The position numbers were made by a program, and so were the translations under genes. A stretch of DNA of 33,701 nucleotides. It comes from Martelella mediterranea. Lineage in GTDB: Bacteria > Pseudomonadota > Alphaproteobacteria > Rhizobiales > Rhizobiaceae. The notes beneath the pieces are model-generated. The model was not told the DNA's origin, did not search any database, and saw only the letters and a program-made list of their open reading frames with translations. The first letter of the stretch is position 1; the number at the start of each line of letters is the position of its first letter. The stretch lies in the NCBI RefSeq assembly GCF_021021415.1, contig NZ_JAINWJ010000063.1, positions 1 to 33,701 on the forward strand. The letters are read 5' to 3'. Of the stretch, positions 24,825 through 33,604 are shown piece after piece.

Positions 24825-27326
24825 ATGGAGGAGCGGATCGCAAAGGGCCTCGAAGCGCAGTTCGACAAGCACCGCATCGTCTTCTGGTACGATCCGGCGC
24901 ACGAATTCCGGCAGGCATTTGAGGCACTGACGCTCGATGGCGTCGAAAAGATCGAGGTGGCGAACACTGAGTTCGCGGTGAAGTATCGCGTCCTGCGTGA
25001 GGAGCCGAAGCGTCGTTTTTTGCTCTATCGGGAGGGACCGCGGCCGGCCGACATCGACAACTGGCTGCTCGACGTGGAGTTGGCGCATGGAGTGTTCAAG
25101 AGCGATCAGGTCGCGATTTGGCTGGCGGACCTGGGATTGCCGATCAGCTTCGAGGACGTGGTTCGGGAACATCAGGAATTCTTTCGCTCCGGGCGTCGGC
25201 TGGAGAAGCTCAAAGCTGCCGTTCGCGGAGACGACACGAAGGTGAAGCTGCGTCTGAGGATGCTCAGCGTGTGCGCCGGGGCCGACGGCGACTTCGATAC
25301 GGTTGTCGAGGCGTTGTTGGGAGAGCTGGCAGCCGGCAAAGATGACAGCCTGCGATTGATCGACCGTGTCGGCTTGAGCGGTTTCCTCTGGGATCAGATG
25401 GAACGATTCTTTGGCTACCGTGCTGGAGAAGGGAGCGTCGGTGACTTCGCGATCACGCTGTTCAAGTCCTGCTACCAGAGCGCGGTCGGTGGAGAAGCGA
25501 ATCTAGCTCCCGAGGCCCTCGTGTTCTTCCGTCGCTGGAAGAACAACCGGAATGCAGAAGAAGCCTTTTCTGCCCTCTCGGCCGAATATGCCGGGGCGCT
25601 AGGCGTGGCACAGGATCTCGCCAAACGCGATTTCCGCACGTTAATCGAAGTGGACTACTTCGAGGAGGTCGACCGGGCGATCATCCGCGCACTGGTCCAT
25701 GAGGTTGGCAACCAGACTGTGGCGCAGGGAGATGTCCTGAACTGGATCCGTCAGCGTCGGCAGAGCCATTGGTATGCTGCCTATCGCGACCTCTATGAAG
25801 CGATCGGCTTCGCCGCCGAGTTCCAGCAAGCAATGGCGCAGGTCACGCTCGGCATGACGAGCTTGATGGAAGGCGTCGAGCGTTACGCGAAGAGCTGGTT
25901 TCGGATCGATCAGCTCTACCGGAAATTCATCTGGCGCATGCAGAAGTCCGGCCAGGCGACGCTCATGCGCGAATTGTTCGAGCAGGTCGAGAACCATTAC
26001 GTCAACAGCTACCTTCTGCGCCTGAACGAGGCCTGGCAGACGCATGTCGACGGAGCTGAAACCTGGTCAGCGTCCTCGATCCCCGCACAACGCAGTTTCT
26101 ACAGGGAGCATGTCGGCGAATTTCGCCGACGCGATCAGAAGGTGTGCGTCATCGTTTCCGACGCGCTTCGCTATGAAGTAGCGGAGGAGCTGCGAGAACG
26201 CATTCTCAGCTTGGACCGCTACGAGGCAGGCATCGATCCGATGTTCGGCAGCCTTCCGAGCTACACCCAGCTCGGGATGGCGGCGCTTCTCCCCAACGGC
26301 GAGCTGCAGATCGCGGACAACGACAGCGGCACCGTTCTGGTGAATGGTCAGAGTTCGCAGGGTATCGAGAACCGCAGGAAGATCCTCGCGACAGGACGGT
26401 CGGGCGACAGAACGACGGCCGTGAAGGCGGAGGACCTCATGGCGCTGGACAGGGACGAGGCGCGAGCGCTCGTCCGCGATCATGACGTCGTTTACGTCTA
26501 TCATAATTTGATCGACGCGATCGGCGACAAGCGGGATTCAGAGGAGCGCGTTTTCGAGGCCGCCGAAGACACGATCGAGGAGGTTGTGCGGATTGTCAAA
26601 AAGCTAAACGGCGCCAACGCCAACAACATGATTGTGACGTCCGATCACGGCTTTATCTACCAACACCGCCCCATCGAAGAGAGCGACTTCTCCTCGGCGC
26701 AGGTCGAAGGTGACGTGATCCTTTTCCGCGACCGGCGTTTCATCCTTGGCCACGGTCTGAAGGGCAATCTTGGTTTGCGACACTTTACGCCGGAGCAGGC
26801 CGGTCTCGAAGGCTCGGTGGAATTGCTCATCCCCAAATCCATCAATCGACTTCGTCGGCAGGGATCGGGGAGCCGGTTCGTGCATGGCGGCGCGACCCTT
26901 CAGGAGGTTGTCGTTCCCGTCGTCAAGATCAACAAGAAGCGACAGAGCGACACGACCGCCGTTGAGGTGGAGATCATTGGAAGCTCCAACCAGTTGATCA
27001 CGTCGAGCCAGATTTCGGTTCGCTTCTACCAGGTGGAGGCCGTCACGGAGAAAACCCAGACGCGCGCACTCAGAGCGGGGATTTATGCCCAGTCGGGCGA
27101 GTTGATCTCGGACAGCCACGAGCTTGTGTTCGACTTCCGATCTGAGAACGCGCGCGAGCGCGAAGTCCCGGTCCGGTTCCTCCTCCTCCGTCGGGCCGAC
27201 GAATTCAACGGCCAGGAGGTGGTTCTGAAGCTGGAGGAGCGGCATGGCGACACGTCCCACTTCAGGGAATATCGCACAGCTCGCTACACGCTGCGTCGAA
27301 GCTTCTCGAGCGACTTTGATTTTTGA
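24825..27326 (+). CDS. pglZ: PglZ (BrxZ) alkaline-phosphatase-superfamily protein
   Basis: The 833-residue protein has the PglZ domain of the alkaline phosphatase superfamily: 'VCVIVSDALRYEVAEELR' near residue 444 and 'MIVTSDHGFIYQHR' near 604 supply the metal-binding Asp/His residues. The N-terminal half ('HRIVFWYDPAHEFRQAFE' near 17) is characteristic of type I PglZ. PglZ is a required BREX component; in related systems it shows metal-dependent phosphodiesterase activity. It follows pglX by two bases and precedes brxL by 11. Length and motifs are intact. Confidence 0.95.
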   Translation: MEERIAKGLEAQFDKHRIVFWYDPAHEFRQAFEALTLDGVEKIEVANTEFAVKYRVLREEPKRRFLLYREGPRPADIDNWLLDVELAHGVFKSDQVAIWLADLGLPISFEDVVREHQEFFRSGRRLEKLKAAVRGDDTKVKLRLRMLSVCAGADGDFDTVVEALLGELAAGKDDSLRLIDRVGLSGFLWDQMERFFGYRAGEGSVGDFAITLFKSCYQSAVGGEANLAPEALVFFRRWKNNRNAEEAFSALSAEYAGALGVAQDLAKRDFRTLIEVDYFEEVDRAIIRALVHEVGNQTVAQGDVLNWIRQRRQSHWYAAYRDLYEAIGFAAEFQQAMAQVTLGMTSLMEGVERYAKSWFRIDQLYRKFIWRMQKSGQATLMRELFEQVENHYVNSYLLRLNEAWQTHVDGAETWSASSIPAQRSFYREHVGEFRRRDQKVCVIVSDALRYEVAEELRERILSLDRYEAGIDPMFGSLPSYTQLGMAALLPNGELQIADNDSGTVLVNGQSSQGIENRRKILATGRSGDRTTAVKAEDLMALDRDEARALVRDHDVVYVYHNLIDAIGDKRDSEERVFEAAEDTIEEVVRIVKKLNGANANNMIVTSDHGFIYQHRPIEESDFSSAQVEGDVILFRDRRFILGHGLKGNLGLRHFTPEQAGLEGSVELLIPKSINRLRRQGSGSRFVHGGATLQEVVVPVVKINKKRQSDTTAVEVEIIGSSNQLITSSQISVRFYQVEAVTEKTQTRALRAGIYAQSGELISDSHELVFDFRSENAREREVPVRFLLLRRADEFNGQEVVLKLEERHGDTSHFREYRTARYTLRRSFSSDFDF

Positions 27327-27337
27327 CGGGGGATCCA

Positions 27338-29410
27338 ATGACCGCGCTGGACGACAAGATCAACGAATGTTTCCCCGGTTTGGTGGTTCGCAAGGATTTG
27401 GTCAAGGCGGTAAAAGGCAATGCCATTGTCCCATCTTACGTGTTGGAGTTCCTGCTCGGCCAATACTGCGCCACCAACGACGAGAGCTCGATCCAATCGG
27501 GGATCGAGACAGTAAAGGAAATCCTCCGCAAGCATTACGTCCACCGCAACGAAGCGGGGCTGATCCGATCGAACATTCGGGAAAAGGGCCGGTGGAAGGT
27601 GATCGACAAGATCAGTGTCGATCTCAACACCGACAAAGACGCCTATGAGGCGACTTTCGCCAACTTAGGCATTAAGAAAGTCATCATCGACTCCGACACT
27701 GTGAAGGCCCATCCCAAACTGTTGGTTAGCGGCGTCTGGTGCATTGCCGACGTCGAATACGAGCACAGCGAGGATAAGAACGTCGAACCTTGGATCTTGG
27801 GCAGCATCAAGCCGATTCAGCTATCGAAGTTTGACTATGACGCATTTCTCGGCGCGCGTGCGGGATTCACGACCGATGAATGGATCGACCTGCTGTTCCA
27901 GACGGTCGGCTTCGATCCAGAGATGTTCGGTCGGCGCAGCAAGCTCCTGCAATTGATGCGCCTCGTTCCGTTCGTTGAACGAAACTACAATCTGATCGAA
28001 CTGGGGCCGAAGGGCACCGGCAAGTCTCACATCTTCTCGGAGTTCTCGCCGCACGGTATCCTGATTTCAGGAGGTGAAGTTACGGTTCCGAAACTATTCG
28101 TCAACAACAGCTCGGGGAAAATAGGACTAGTCGGCTACTGGGATGTGGTAGCCTTCGATGAGTTCGCCGGCAGGCAAAAGCGGGTCGATAAGGCGCTCGT
28201 TGACATATTGAAAAACTACATGGCCAACAAGAGTTTCTCGCGAGGGGTGGAGACTCTCGGCGCCGAAGCATCGATGGTATTTGTTGGGAACACCAAGCAC
28301 AATGTTCCGTACATGTTGAAGCACACGGACTTGTTTGAGGAACTTCCAGAAAAATACTATGATTCGGCCTTTATCGACCGGCTTCACACCTACTTGCCAG
28401 GTTGGGAGATCGATGTCATTCGCGGAGAAATGTTCGCATCCGGGTATGGCTTCGTCGTAGACTATTTGGCCGAAATCCTTCGGCATATGCGCAATGACGA
28501 CTACTCCAATCGCTACCAGGACCTGTTCACGCTCTCGTCGGATATTTCGACGCGTGATCGCGATGGGGTGAACAAGACGTTCTCAGGGATGATGAAGTTG
28601 CTCTTCCCGGCAGATAACGCAACCCCTGCCGAGATGGAGGAGATCCTGTATCTCGCAATTGAGGGCAGGAAGCGGGTTAAGGATCAGCTTCTTCGGATCG
28701 ACAATACGTATCCAGAAACGGATTTTTCTTTCACAGCGATTGATGGCCGCAAGGTAGTTGTCAAGACGCTCGAAGAAACAGAATATTCTCAATACTATCA
28801 CAAACGGGCGCCCGCTCATGACCAAAGTGGACCTGACAGTGCAGTCAATGATGACACACCTGTCTCGCAAGCTTCTGAGACGGTGGCGGAGGAGGAGTTT
28901 TTTGCAGGTCCGCGCGAGGGGCACAAGATTTTCAACGAGAATCAGAAGGGCGTCACCTATTCCGAACTTTTCTGGCCATGGCTTAAAGGCGCAACGAATA
29001 TCATAATTACTGATCCCTATATTCGCATGTTTCATCAGGTTCGGAATCTGATGGAGTTCATTGAGATGGTTGCGGTGCGGAAAACGCCTGGTGACGAGAT
29101 CGTGGTGCGGCTTATCACTTGCCAAGATGAGATATATCCAGAAAAGCAACAGGGAAATCTCGTAGCTGTTGAGAGCGCGTGCGAAACGGCTGGCATCAAA
29201 TTCTCTTGGGAGTTCGATGCAACGAATACGATTCATGCTCGCCATATCACGAGTGACACCGGTTGGAAGATTAGTCTCGATCGAGGGCTCGATATCTTTC
29301 AAAAGTTCGAGATGAACGATGCATTTAACTTGGCCAATCGCTTGCAGGAGTATCGCCAAGTTAAGACGTTCGAGATCACGTATCTTCGTAGCGACGGCAG
29401 ATCAGGATAG
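27338..29410 (+). CDS. brxL: BrxL-type AAA+ protein with MITD1-like C-terminal domain
   Basis: Residues 1 to about 500 of this 690-residue protein match BrxL: 'INECFPGLVVRKDLVKAVK' at the start, 'FVERNYNLIELGPKGTGKSH' with Walker A near 222-230 and 'GYWDVVAFDEFAG' as Walker B, then 'DSAFIDRLHTYLPGWE'. BrxL forms DNA-binding AAA+ rings. Instead of the usual C-terminal Lon-like domain, residues about 520-690 resemble the PLD-like C-terminal domain of MITD1 (MIT_C): 'VTYSELFWPWLKGA', 'DPYIRMFHQVRNLMEF' and 'GWKISLDRGLDIFQ'. No HKD motif or Ser-Lys protease dyad is seen. An acidic, low-complexity linker joins the parts. The ATG at 27338 follows GGGGGA; a TTG at 27323 overlapping the pglZ stop is an alternative. 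Confidence 0.88.
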   Translation: MTALDDKINECFPGLVVRKDLVKAVKGNAIVPSYVLEFLLGQYCATNDESSIQSGIETVKEILRKHYVHRNEAGLIRSNIREKGRWKVIDKISVDLNTDKDAYEATFANLGIKKVIIDSDTVKAHPKLLVSGVWCIADVEYEHSEDKNVEPWILGSIKPIQLSKFDYDAFLGARAGFTTDEWIDLLFQTVGFDPEMFGRRSKLLQLMRLVPFVERNYNLIELGPKGTGKSHIFSEFSPHGILISGGEVTVPKLFVNNSSGKIGLVGYWDVVAFDEFAGRQKRVDKALVDILKNYMANKSFSRGVETLGAEASMVFVGNTKHNVPYMLKHTDLFEELPEKYYDSAFIDRLHTYLPGWEIDVIRGEMFASGYGFVVDYLAEILRHMRNDDYSNRYQDLFTLSSDISTRDRDGVNKTFSGMMKLLFPADNATPAEMEEILYLAIEGRKRVKDQLLRIDNTYPETDFSFTAIDGRKVVVKTLEETEYSQYYHKRAPAHDQSGPDSAVNDDTPVSQASETVAEEEFFAGPREGHKIFNENQKGVTYSELFWPWLKGATNIIITDPYIRMFHQVRNLMEFIEMVAVRKTPGDEIVVRLITCQDEIYPEKQQGNLVAVESACETAGIKFSWEFDATNTIHARHITSDTGWKISLDRGLDIFQKFEMNDAFNLANRLQEYRQVKTFEITYLRSDGRSG

Positions 29411-29426
29411 CAGCAGTGGGCGACGA

Positions 29427-32400
29427 TCATCCCCCGATGAGACGAGCAAGCCTATCAATTTCAGCCATATCGAGGCCTGATCCGGCCGTTTCCTTTGTCT
29501 CAATGAGGATGTCGCCGCCTGCCTGCTCATCAATCGGTCGTATGCCCGCTGCAAGATAAGCAGCTCGTTTGATTTGCCAACGAGCAGCGTATTGCGGGTC
29601 CGAGAGCATGCCGAGATGCTCCCAGTAGTAGGTCACGCCGGAATCGTCGTCGACGATCGTGAAGTCTGGCCACCGCATTTTCCCATCGAGTTGCAATGGC
29701 TGTTCGTAGACATAGGCGATCCCCATCCCGTTCAACTTTTCAGCGATTGCTAACTCAGATTTGGACCGCACGAACTCGCCGCGGCTGGTGCGATGTAGGA
29801 GATGCTTGTCGAGAAAACGCGGACCTGAGATTGTCTTGACCGCGACCGGTCCGGGCGCTTCGAAGAGATCCGTCATCCGCCGCGCTATTTCCGAGGCGGA
29901 CGGGTCCGAGTACCGCCTCAGGGCACCGATATCGTCTTCGTGAAGAAGTATGAGTTCTTGCCGGTGTCGAGTTATGGCGGTGTAGAGGAGCTCCCGAGAT
30001 AAAGGCCGACAGTTGCGCGGTAACACCAGGAATGTCCGCTCGAATTGGCTACCCTGTGTCTTGTGGACAGTGAGTGCATACGCCAGTTCGAGATCGGGCG
30101 TGCCTTCCTCACCGGAAAATTCGCTGGCAAAGTAGGTGAACTTAACGCCCGGCTGGCTGGCGAACTCGACCTCGAGATCGCGCGGGCGGAATTTCATCTT
30201 ACCTGTCTTATAGCCCCCAACTACGATCCCGATGTCACCGTTAGCGACGTAAGCACGCTCTTGGCGCGGATAGGTGCGTCGGCGGCCATTGTTGCGAAGA
30301 TTGATGACTTTGTCGCCCCACAGGACACCTTGAGGCCCGGCGGGTTTTGGGTATTTGGCGTACGGTGTCAGCGCACGATCACGTACTTTGCTGCGAAATC
30401 GTCGTTGAATTGAAAGGTTGATCGCTTCCACGCCGGGCGGGCCGGCCCGAACGGGCGAGAGTACCTGCCAGTCATGCGCTGACGCCGCGGCACCGCCATC
30501 CGTCTCTTCGGCGCGCCTCGCCCAGAACAGGACGTGCCCCTCCCACTCGCTTCCGCCGATGCTGAGCTCAAATCCACGTTGGTCGGCGCCATCGGCAAGT
30601 TCCAGCCCGCGGACAATTTCTTCGGCCAAAGTAGGTTCGAGATCGCTCGGGAGAGACCAATGAGCCGTCCGCACGTGCGACAAGGTGCCGGATTTGAGCG
30701 AATCCCATACCTCGTCTGCGCCAGCGTCCAAAGGCTCTCCGCTGAATTGCCGGGCTAACAGGACATCGCCGCGATCGGTGCCGCGCTGTCGGCCGATGAT
30801 GGTAAGCTCGGCATAGCCAGGGGCGATCTTCGGGAACTGTGGTGTATCCTCAGACGGTGCGAGTTGACGACAGATATCCACGAAGGGCCTGCCGGCACCG
30901 ATGGGCGGAAGCTGTCGAGGATCGCCAACGAGGATCAACCGGTCGACACCCTCGATTGCGTCGATGAGTGCAGCGAGTTGATCTTCGGTCAGCATCGAAC
31001 ACTCATCCACGATGACGGAGCGAAAGCCTTTCTCGCGCGGTGCGTCGGGATTCCGGAAATAGCGTCCGCTTGTCCCATCATACCTTTCGTAGCGTTGAAG
31101 GAACTGGGCAAGCGTCATGCCTTCACCGAGACGCTCGGTCGCTTCTTCTAACCGAACACGCGCCTTTCCCGTGGGAGCAAGGAGAAGGATGCCTCCGGAG
31201 TTTATCTCTGGCAGGTCACACAGGACCCTCAATAGCGTGGTCTTACCCGACCCCGCAGGACCGATAAGGACCGAGAAGCGCCCACATGCGAGTTGCTCTA
31301 GCGCGCTCGTTTTCTCGCGCCGTGCGAGGTCTTCGACCTCAGCCTCGACTCCGACGCCGATTGCCGGGAGAACCGCATCCACGAGTGAGCGCCAATCGTG
31401 GACTATTTGATGGCGTCTACCCCCGACGCGCTTCCGCACCGCGTTGGTGATCGCGGTGCGCGACGCGCCATAGCGCCGAAGCTTCAACGCGAATTCACCG
31501 TCAGATGTCCGGGCAGCCTCCAGGCTTTGCGCGAGGTAGTCCGCAACCATGTCGATGACATCCTCATCGACCACGCAGCGAGGATCGAGGGGTGCCTCAA
31601 TCGCCCGGCTCACGATCCATCCTCGCGGCAATAGAGTGTGCCCTTCGTTTTGGACCGCATACTCGAGCATGTCGATGATCAACGCCCTAACACGACGCTT
31701 GTCGATTCCGTCGGTCATCGTTGTTCCCGCGGGTAGCGGGGCAGCTTCGCGAATTGCATCGACCGGAAAGACGCCACGATCGATCACGCCAAAGGGTATC
31801 CTCTGGGCGGCGGTCTCGTCTCGCTCGAACAGAAGATACGGGTTCCCCAAAAGATCCGCGTCGCTTGCAGGTTCGTTGAAGACGTCTCGCTGGCTCGGCT
31901 GGTAGGCCCGCAGCGCCTGCTCCGCTGTCAGGTTGCATCGAGCGACGAGATCGAGAAGCTGACGTCGTGCCGGCGCAAGGCTCTTCCATTTCTCACGGTA
32001 GCTCGCGCCAAATCCTAACTTTTCAGCTTGCGGAAATCCGGAGGGCGCCTTCACGATGCCGTCGATGAATGCGAATGCGTTAAACACTTCTCCTTCGCGG
32101 CTTCCAACACGCACGATCTCATGGGCGAGGAGGGATCCATGTTCCAGACCGAAGGCACTCAGGGCGCTCCCGAGGCCGGGATGGATGCCGCGAGCGGTCC
32201 ACAGGCGGGCGATCTCGCGGTCTATCCAAGCGAGCGACGCCGAGACGTCGGTCTCCACCACCTTTGCAGTCGACCGCAATGCCGCGGCGCAGGCGAGCAG
32301 CGAGGCAATCGCACCATCGTGACCGAGATGCTCGGAACCATAAGAGAAAGCATCGAACTGGTCCGCTGGTGCGAAGGCAACGCAATCCTCAATGGCGATA

Positions 32401-33188
32401 GCTGCGTCTGTCCGAGCGGCAGCGAGGACATCGTAATAGGGCATGAGGAAGCCATCGCTGCCATCGGGCCGTAGAGAGTGTCGGACACAGCGCTCCCAGA
32501 GTACGCCGCGAAGGTCACCTGCGGATTCATACGAATACTCCGTGTGCTCCCCCACGCCGTTAACCCTTGCGACGCCAATGATGACCCGGTTTGAACTCTC
32601 TGACAGAGGTGTCTTCTTTGCGTAGAAGAAGCAAAGAGAGGCTTTTGGCTGAAGGGCACCAAAGAAGGTGTCTAACATGATCAACTGGTTCGATCTGTCT
32701 TGCACCCAGCCGGTTTGGAAAGACAGATCTGGCTCCCGCTCAGGGTCGTAGGCGAGGCGCAACGCCGCAGCTTTGCCAGGATCCCCTGCGTTCTCGTCTC
32801 CTTCGACGTTGGATTTCAGCATCCAGCCGAATGGAATACACGCCGCCGAGTAGGCCTCAATGCGAAGCTTCGTCTCGCCGAAATGGCCGTGCGTCTCGGG
32901 GCTCGACTGCTTGTACGGGTGTTGCTTAGTCAAGACGAGGTCATGATCGGACATGAAACCGCCTCGCTCATCGATGCAAGGCGGAAGCTCCGCAAACGAG
33001 AGTTCATCGAACAGCTTCCCGGCTACGTTATCCTCGCTATCACGCTTCGCTGATGCGATCCGTCCGAGAACGAGACAGGCGGTATTCTCTGATGGGGCGT
33101 TGCAAACGCGGCCATTCCAACCGCCATCGTGCCACGGCACCCGAATCGTGATGTGTTGCCACGGCAACCGTCCGGAACCCGTGATCAT
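29427..33188 (-). CDS. RecD-like SF1 helicase fused to C-terminal PD-(D/E)XK nuclease
   Basis: This protein of about 1253 residues has an SF1B helicase core: Walker A 'IGPAGSGKTTLLRVL' near residue 642, 'SVIVDECSMLTEDQL' near 728, 'LILVGDPRQLPPIGAGRPF', and late motifs 'ELAYALTVHKTQGSQFE' and 'LLYTAITRHRQEL'. The C-terminus carries a nuclease pattern: 'RSKSELAIAEKL', 'RWPDFTIVDDD' near 1172 and 'YYWEHLGM' near 1193, then a 'W-x2-KRAAY' segment. The first 600 residues contain 'VPWHDGGWNGRVC', which I cannot assign. The ATG at 33188 is preferred because a G-rich tract directly precedes it; in-frame ATGs at 33206 and 33236 are alternatives. The gene converges on brxL with a 16-nt gap. It probably degrades or remodels invading DNA; a defence role is inferred from position. 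Confidence 0.8.
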   Translation of the reverse strand: MITGSGRLPWQHITIRVPWHDGGWNGRVCNAPSENTACLVLGRIASAKRDSEDNVAGKLFDELSFAELPPCIDERGGFMSDHDLVLTKQHPYKQSSPETHGHFGETKLRIEAYSAACIPFGWMLKSNVEGDENAGDPGKAAALRLAYDPEREPDLSFQTGWVQDRSNQLIMLDTFFGALQPKASLCFFYAKKTPLSESSNRVIIGVARVNGVGEHTEYSYESAGDLRGVLWERCVRHSLRPDGSDGFLMPYYDVLAAARTDAAIAIEDCVAFAPADQFDAFSYGSEHLGHDGAIASLLACAAALRSTAKVVETDVSASLAWIDREIARLWTARGIHPGLGSALSAFGLEHGSLLAHEIVRVGSREGEVFNAFAFIDGIVKAPSGFPQAEKLGFGASYREKWKSLAPARRQLLDLVARCNLTAEQALRAYQPSQRDVFNEPASDADLLGNPYLLFERDETAAQRIPFGVIDRGVFPVDAIREAAPLPAGTTMTDGIDKRRVRALIIDMLEYAVQNEGHTLLPRGWIVSRAIEAPLDPRCVVDEDVIDMVADYLAQSLEAARTSDGEFALKLRRYGASRTAITNAVRKRVGGRRHQIVHDWRSLVDAVLPAIGVGVEAEVEDLARREKTSALEQLACGRFSVLIGPAGSGKTTLLRVLCDLPEINSGGILLLAPTGKARVRLEEATERLGEGMTLAQFLQRYERYDGTSGRYFRNPDAPREKGFRSVIVDECSMLTEDQLAALIDAIEGVDRLILVGDPRQLPPIGAGRPFVDICRQLAPSEDTPQFPKIAPGYAELTIIGRQRGTDRGDVLLARQFSGEPLDAGADEVWDSLKSGTLSHVRTAHWSLPSDLEPTLAEEIVRGLELADGADQRGFELSIGGSEWEGHVLFWARRAEETDGGAAASAHDWQVLSPVRAGPPGVEAINLSIQRRFRSKVRDRALTPYAKYPKPAGPQGVLWGDKVINLRNNGRRRTYPRQERAYVANGDIGIVVGGYKTGKMKFRPRDLEVEFASQPGVKFTYFASEFSGEEGTPDLELAYALTVHKTQGSQFERTFLVLPRNCRPLSRELLYTAITRHRQELILLHEDDIGALRRYSDPSASEIARRMTDLFEAPGPVAVKTISGPRFLDKHLLHRTSRGEFVRSKSELAIAEKLNGMGIAYVYEQPLQLDGKMRWPDFTIVDDDSGVTYYWEHLGMLSDPQYAARWQIKRAAYLAAGIRPIDEQAGGDILIETKETAGSGLDMAEIDRLARLIGG

Positions 33189-33190
33189 AT

Positions 33191-33200
33191 CCCCCCCCCC
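33191..33200 (-). repeat. Ten-G homopolymer at the start of the RecD-like gene
   Basis: Ten consecutive G on the minus strand lie at -3 to -12 relative to the preferred ATG at 33188, where they also act as the ribosome-binding site. If translation begins at the in-frame ATGs at 33206 or 33236, the tract is coding and slippage would shift the frame. No other homopolymer of this length was noticed in the window. Confidence 0.85.
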
Positions 33201-33527
33201 ACTCATGCGGTGTCTCCAGTTGTTCCGCCAAAGCAAGCGGCTTAGTCAACCGCGTTAAGATCGAGGTTACCCGTCATGAAATGATCGGGCAAACCACCCA
33301 TTCCTCACCAGTGCGACCAATGTTGTCGTGAGCAAAAGTGACGCTGCTATAGCAACATGAAAATTGATAGATTGCGGCAAGGTTCATTGATGCGAACGAG
33401 TGGCAGCTACATCACTGTCGTCTGCGAGACTGGCCCCTTTGCAACCGGCCCCTTTCTCGTCTGTCAGTGAATTTCCCAACGGCGCTGGAAACGGGAGGTT
33501 TCACACGGGAGCTGCCAACAAATGTCG
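33201..33527. other. Non-coding region upstream of the RecD-like gene
   Basis: I see no convincing gene here. It should hold the promoter of the minus-strand RecD-like gene, but I could not find a well-spaced -35/-10 pair. A perfect 10-bp palindrome, TGCTATAGCA, lies near 33345 and could be a protein-binding site. The short open frames crossing this region lack ribosome-binding sites. Confidence 0.4.
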
Positions 33528-33563
33528 GTATCGGTGGTTGCGAGCCCCCGCAACCACCGATAC
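33528..33563. repeat. Perfect 15-bp stem-loop
   Basis: The arms GTATCGGTGGTTGCG and CGCAACCACCGATAC are exactly complementary, with a 6-nt loop AGCCCC. The stem directly adjoins the terminator-like hairpin at 33562, so on the plus strand the two would form the 3' part of a small structured RNA. On the minus strand it overlaps a short open frame of doubtful reality. Confidence 0.7.
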
Positions 33564-33604
33564 AAACACTCCCGAGGAAGCCCCTCTGGGAGTGTTTGTT
33601 TTTG
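33562..33604 (+). terminator. Rho-independent terminator, plus strand
   Basis: The arms ACAAACACTCCC and GGGAGTGTTTGT form a 12-bp stem, extended inward by GAGG/CCTC around a short loop with one bulged T, and followed by a T run (GTTTTTG). The T run is on the plus strand only. No plus-strand gene lies upstream within the window except the convergent BREX operon 4 kb away, so the terminator probably ends a small RNA or marks the edge of an unrecognised unit. Confidence 0.65.

Noticed and set aside
13874-29410. Type II BREX or Pgl system
   Set aside because: There is no PglW-like kinase; the brxA-brxB-brxC-pglX-pglZ-brxL order is type I.
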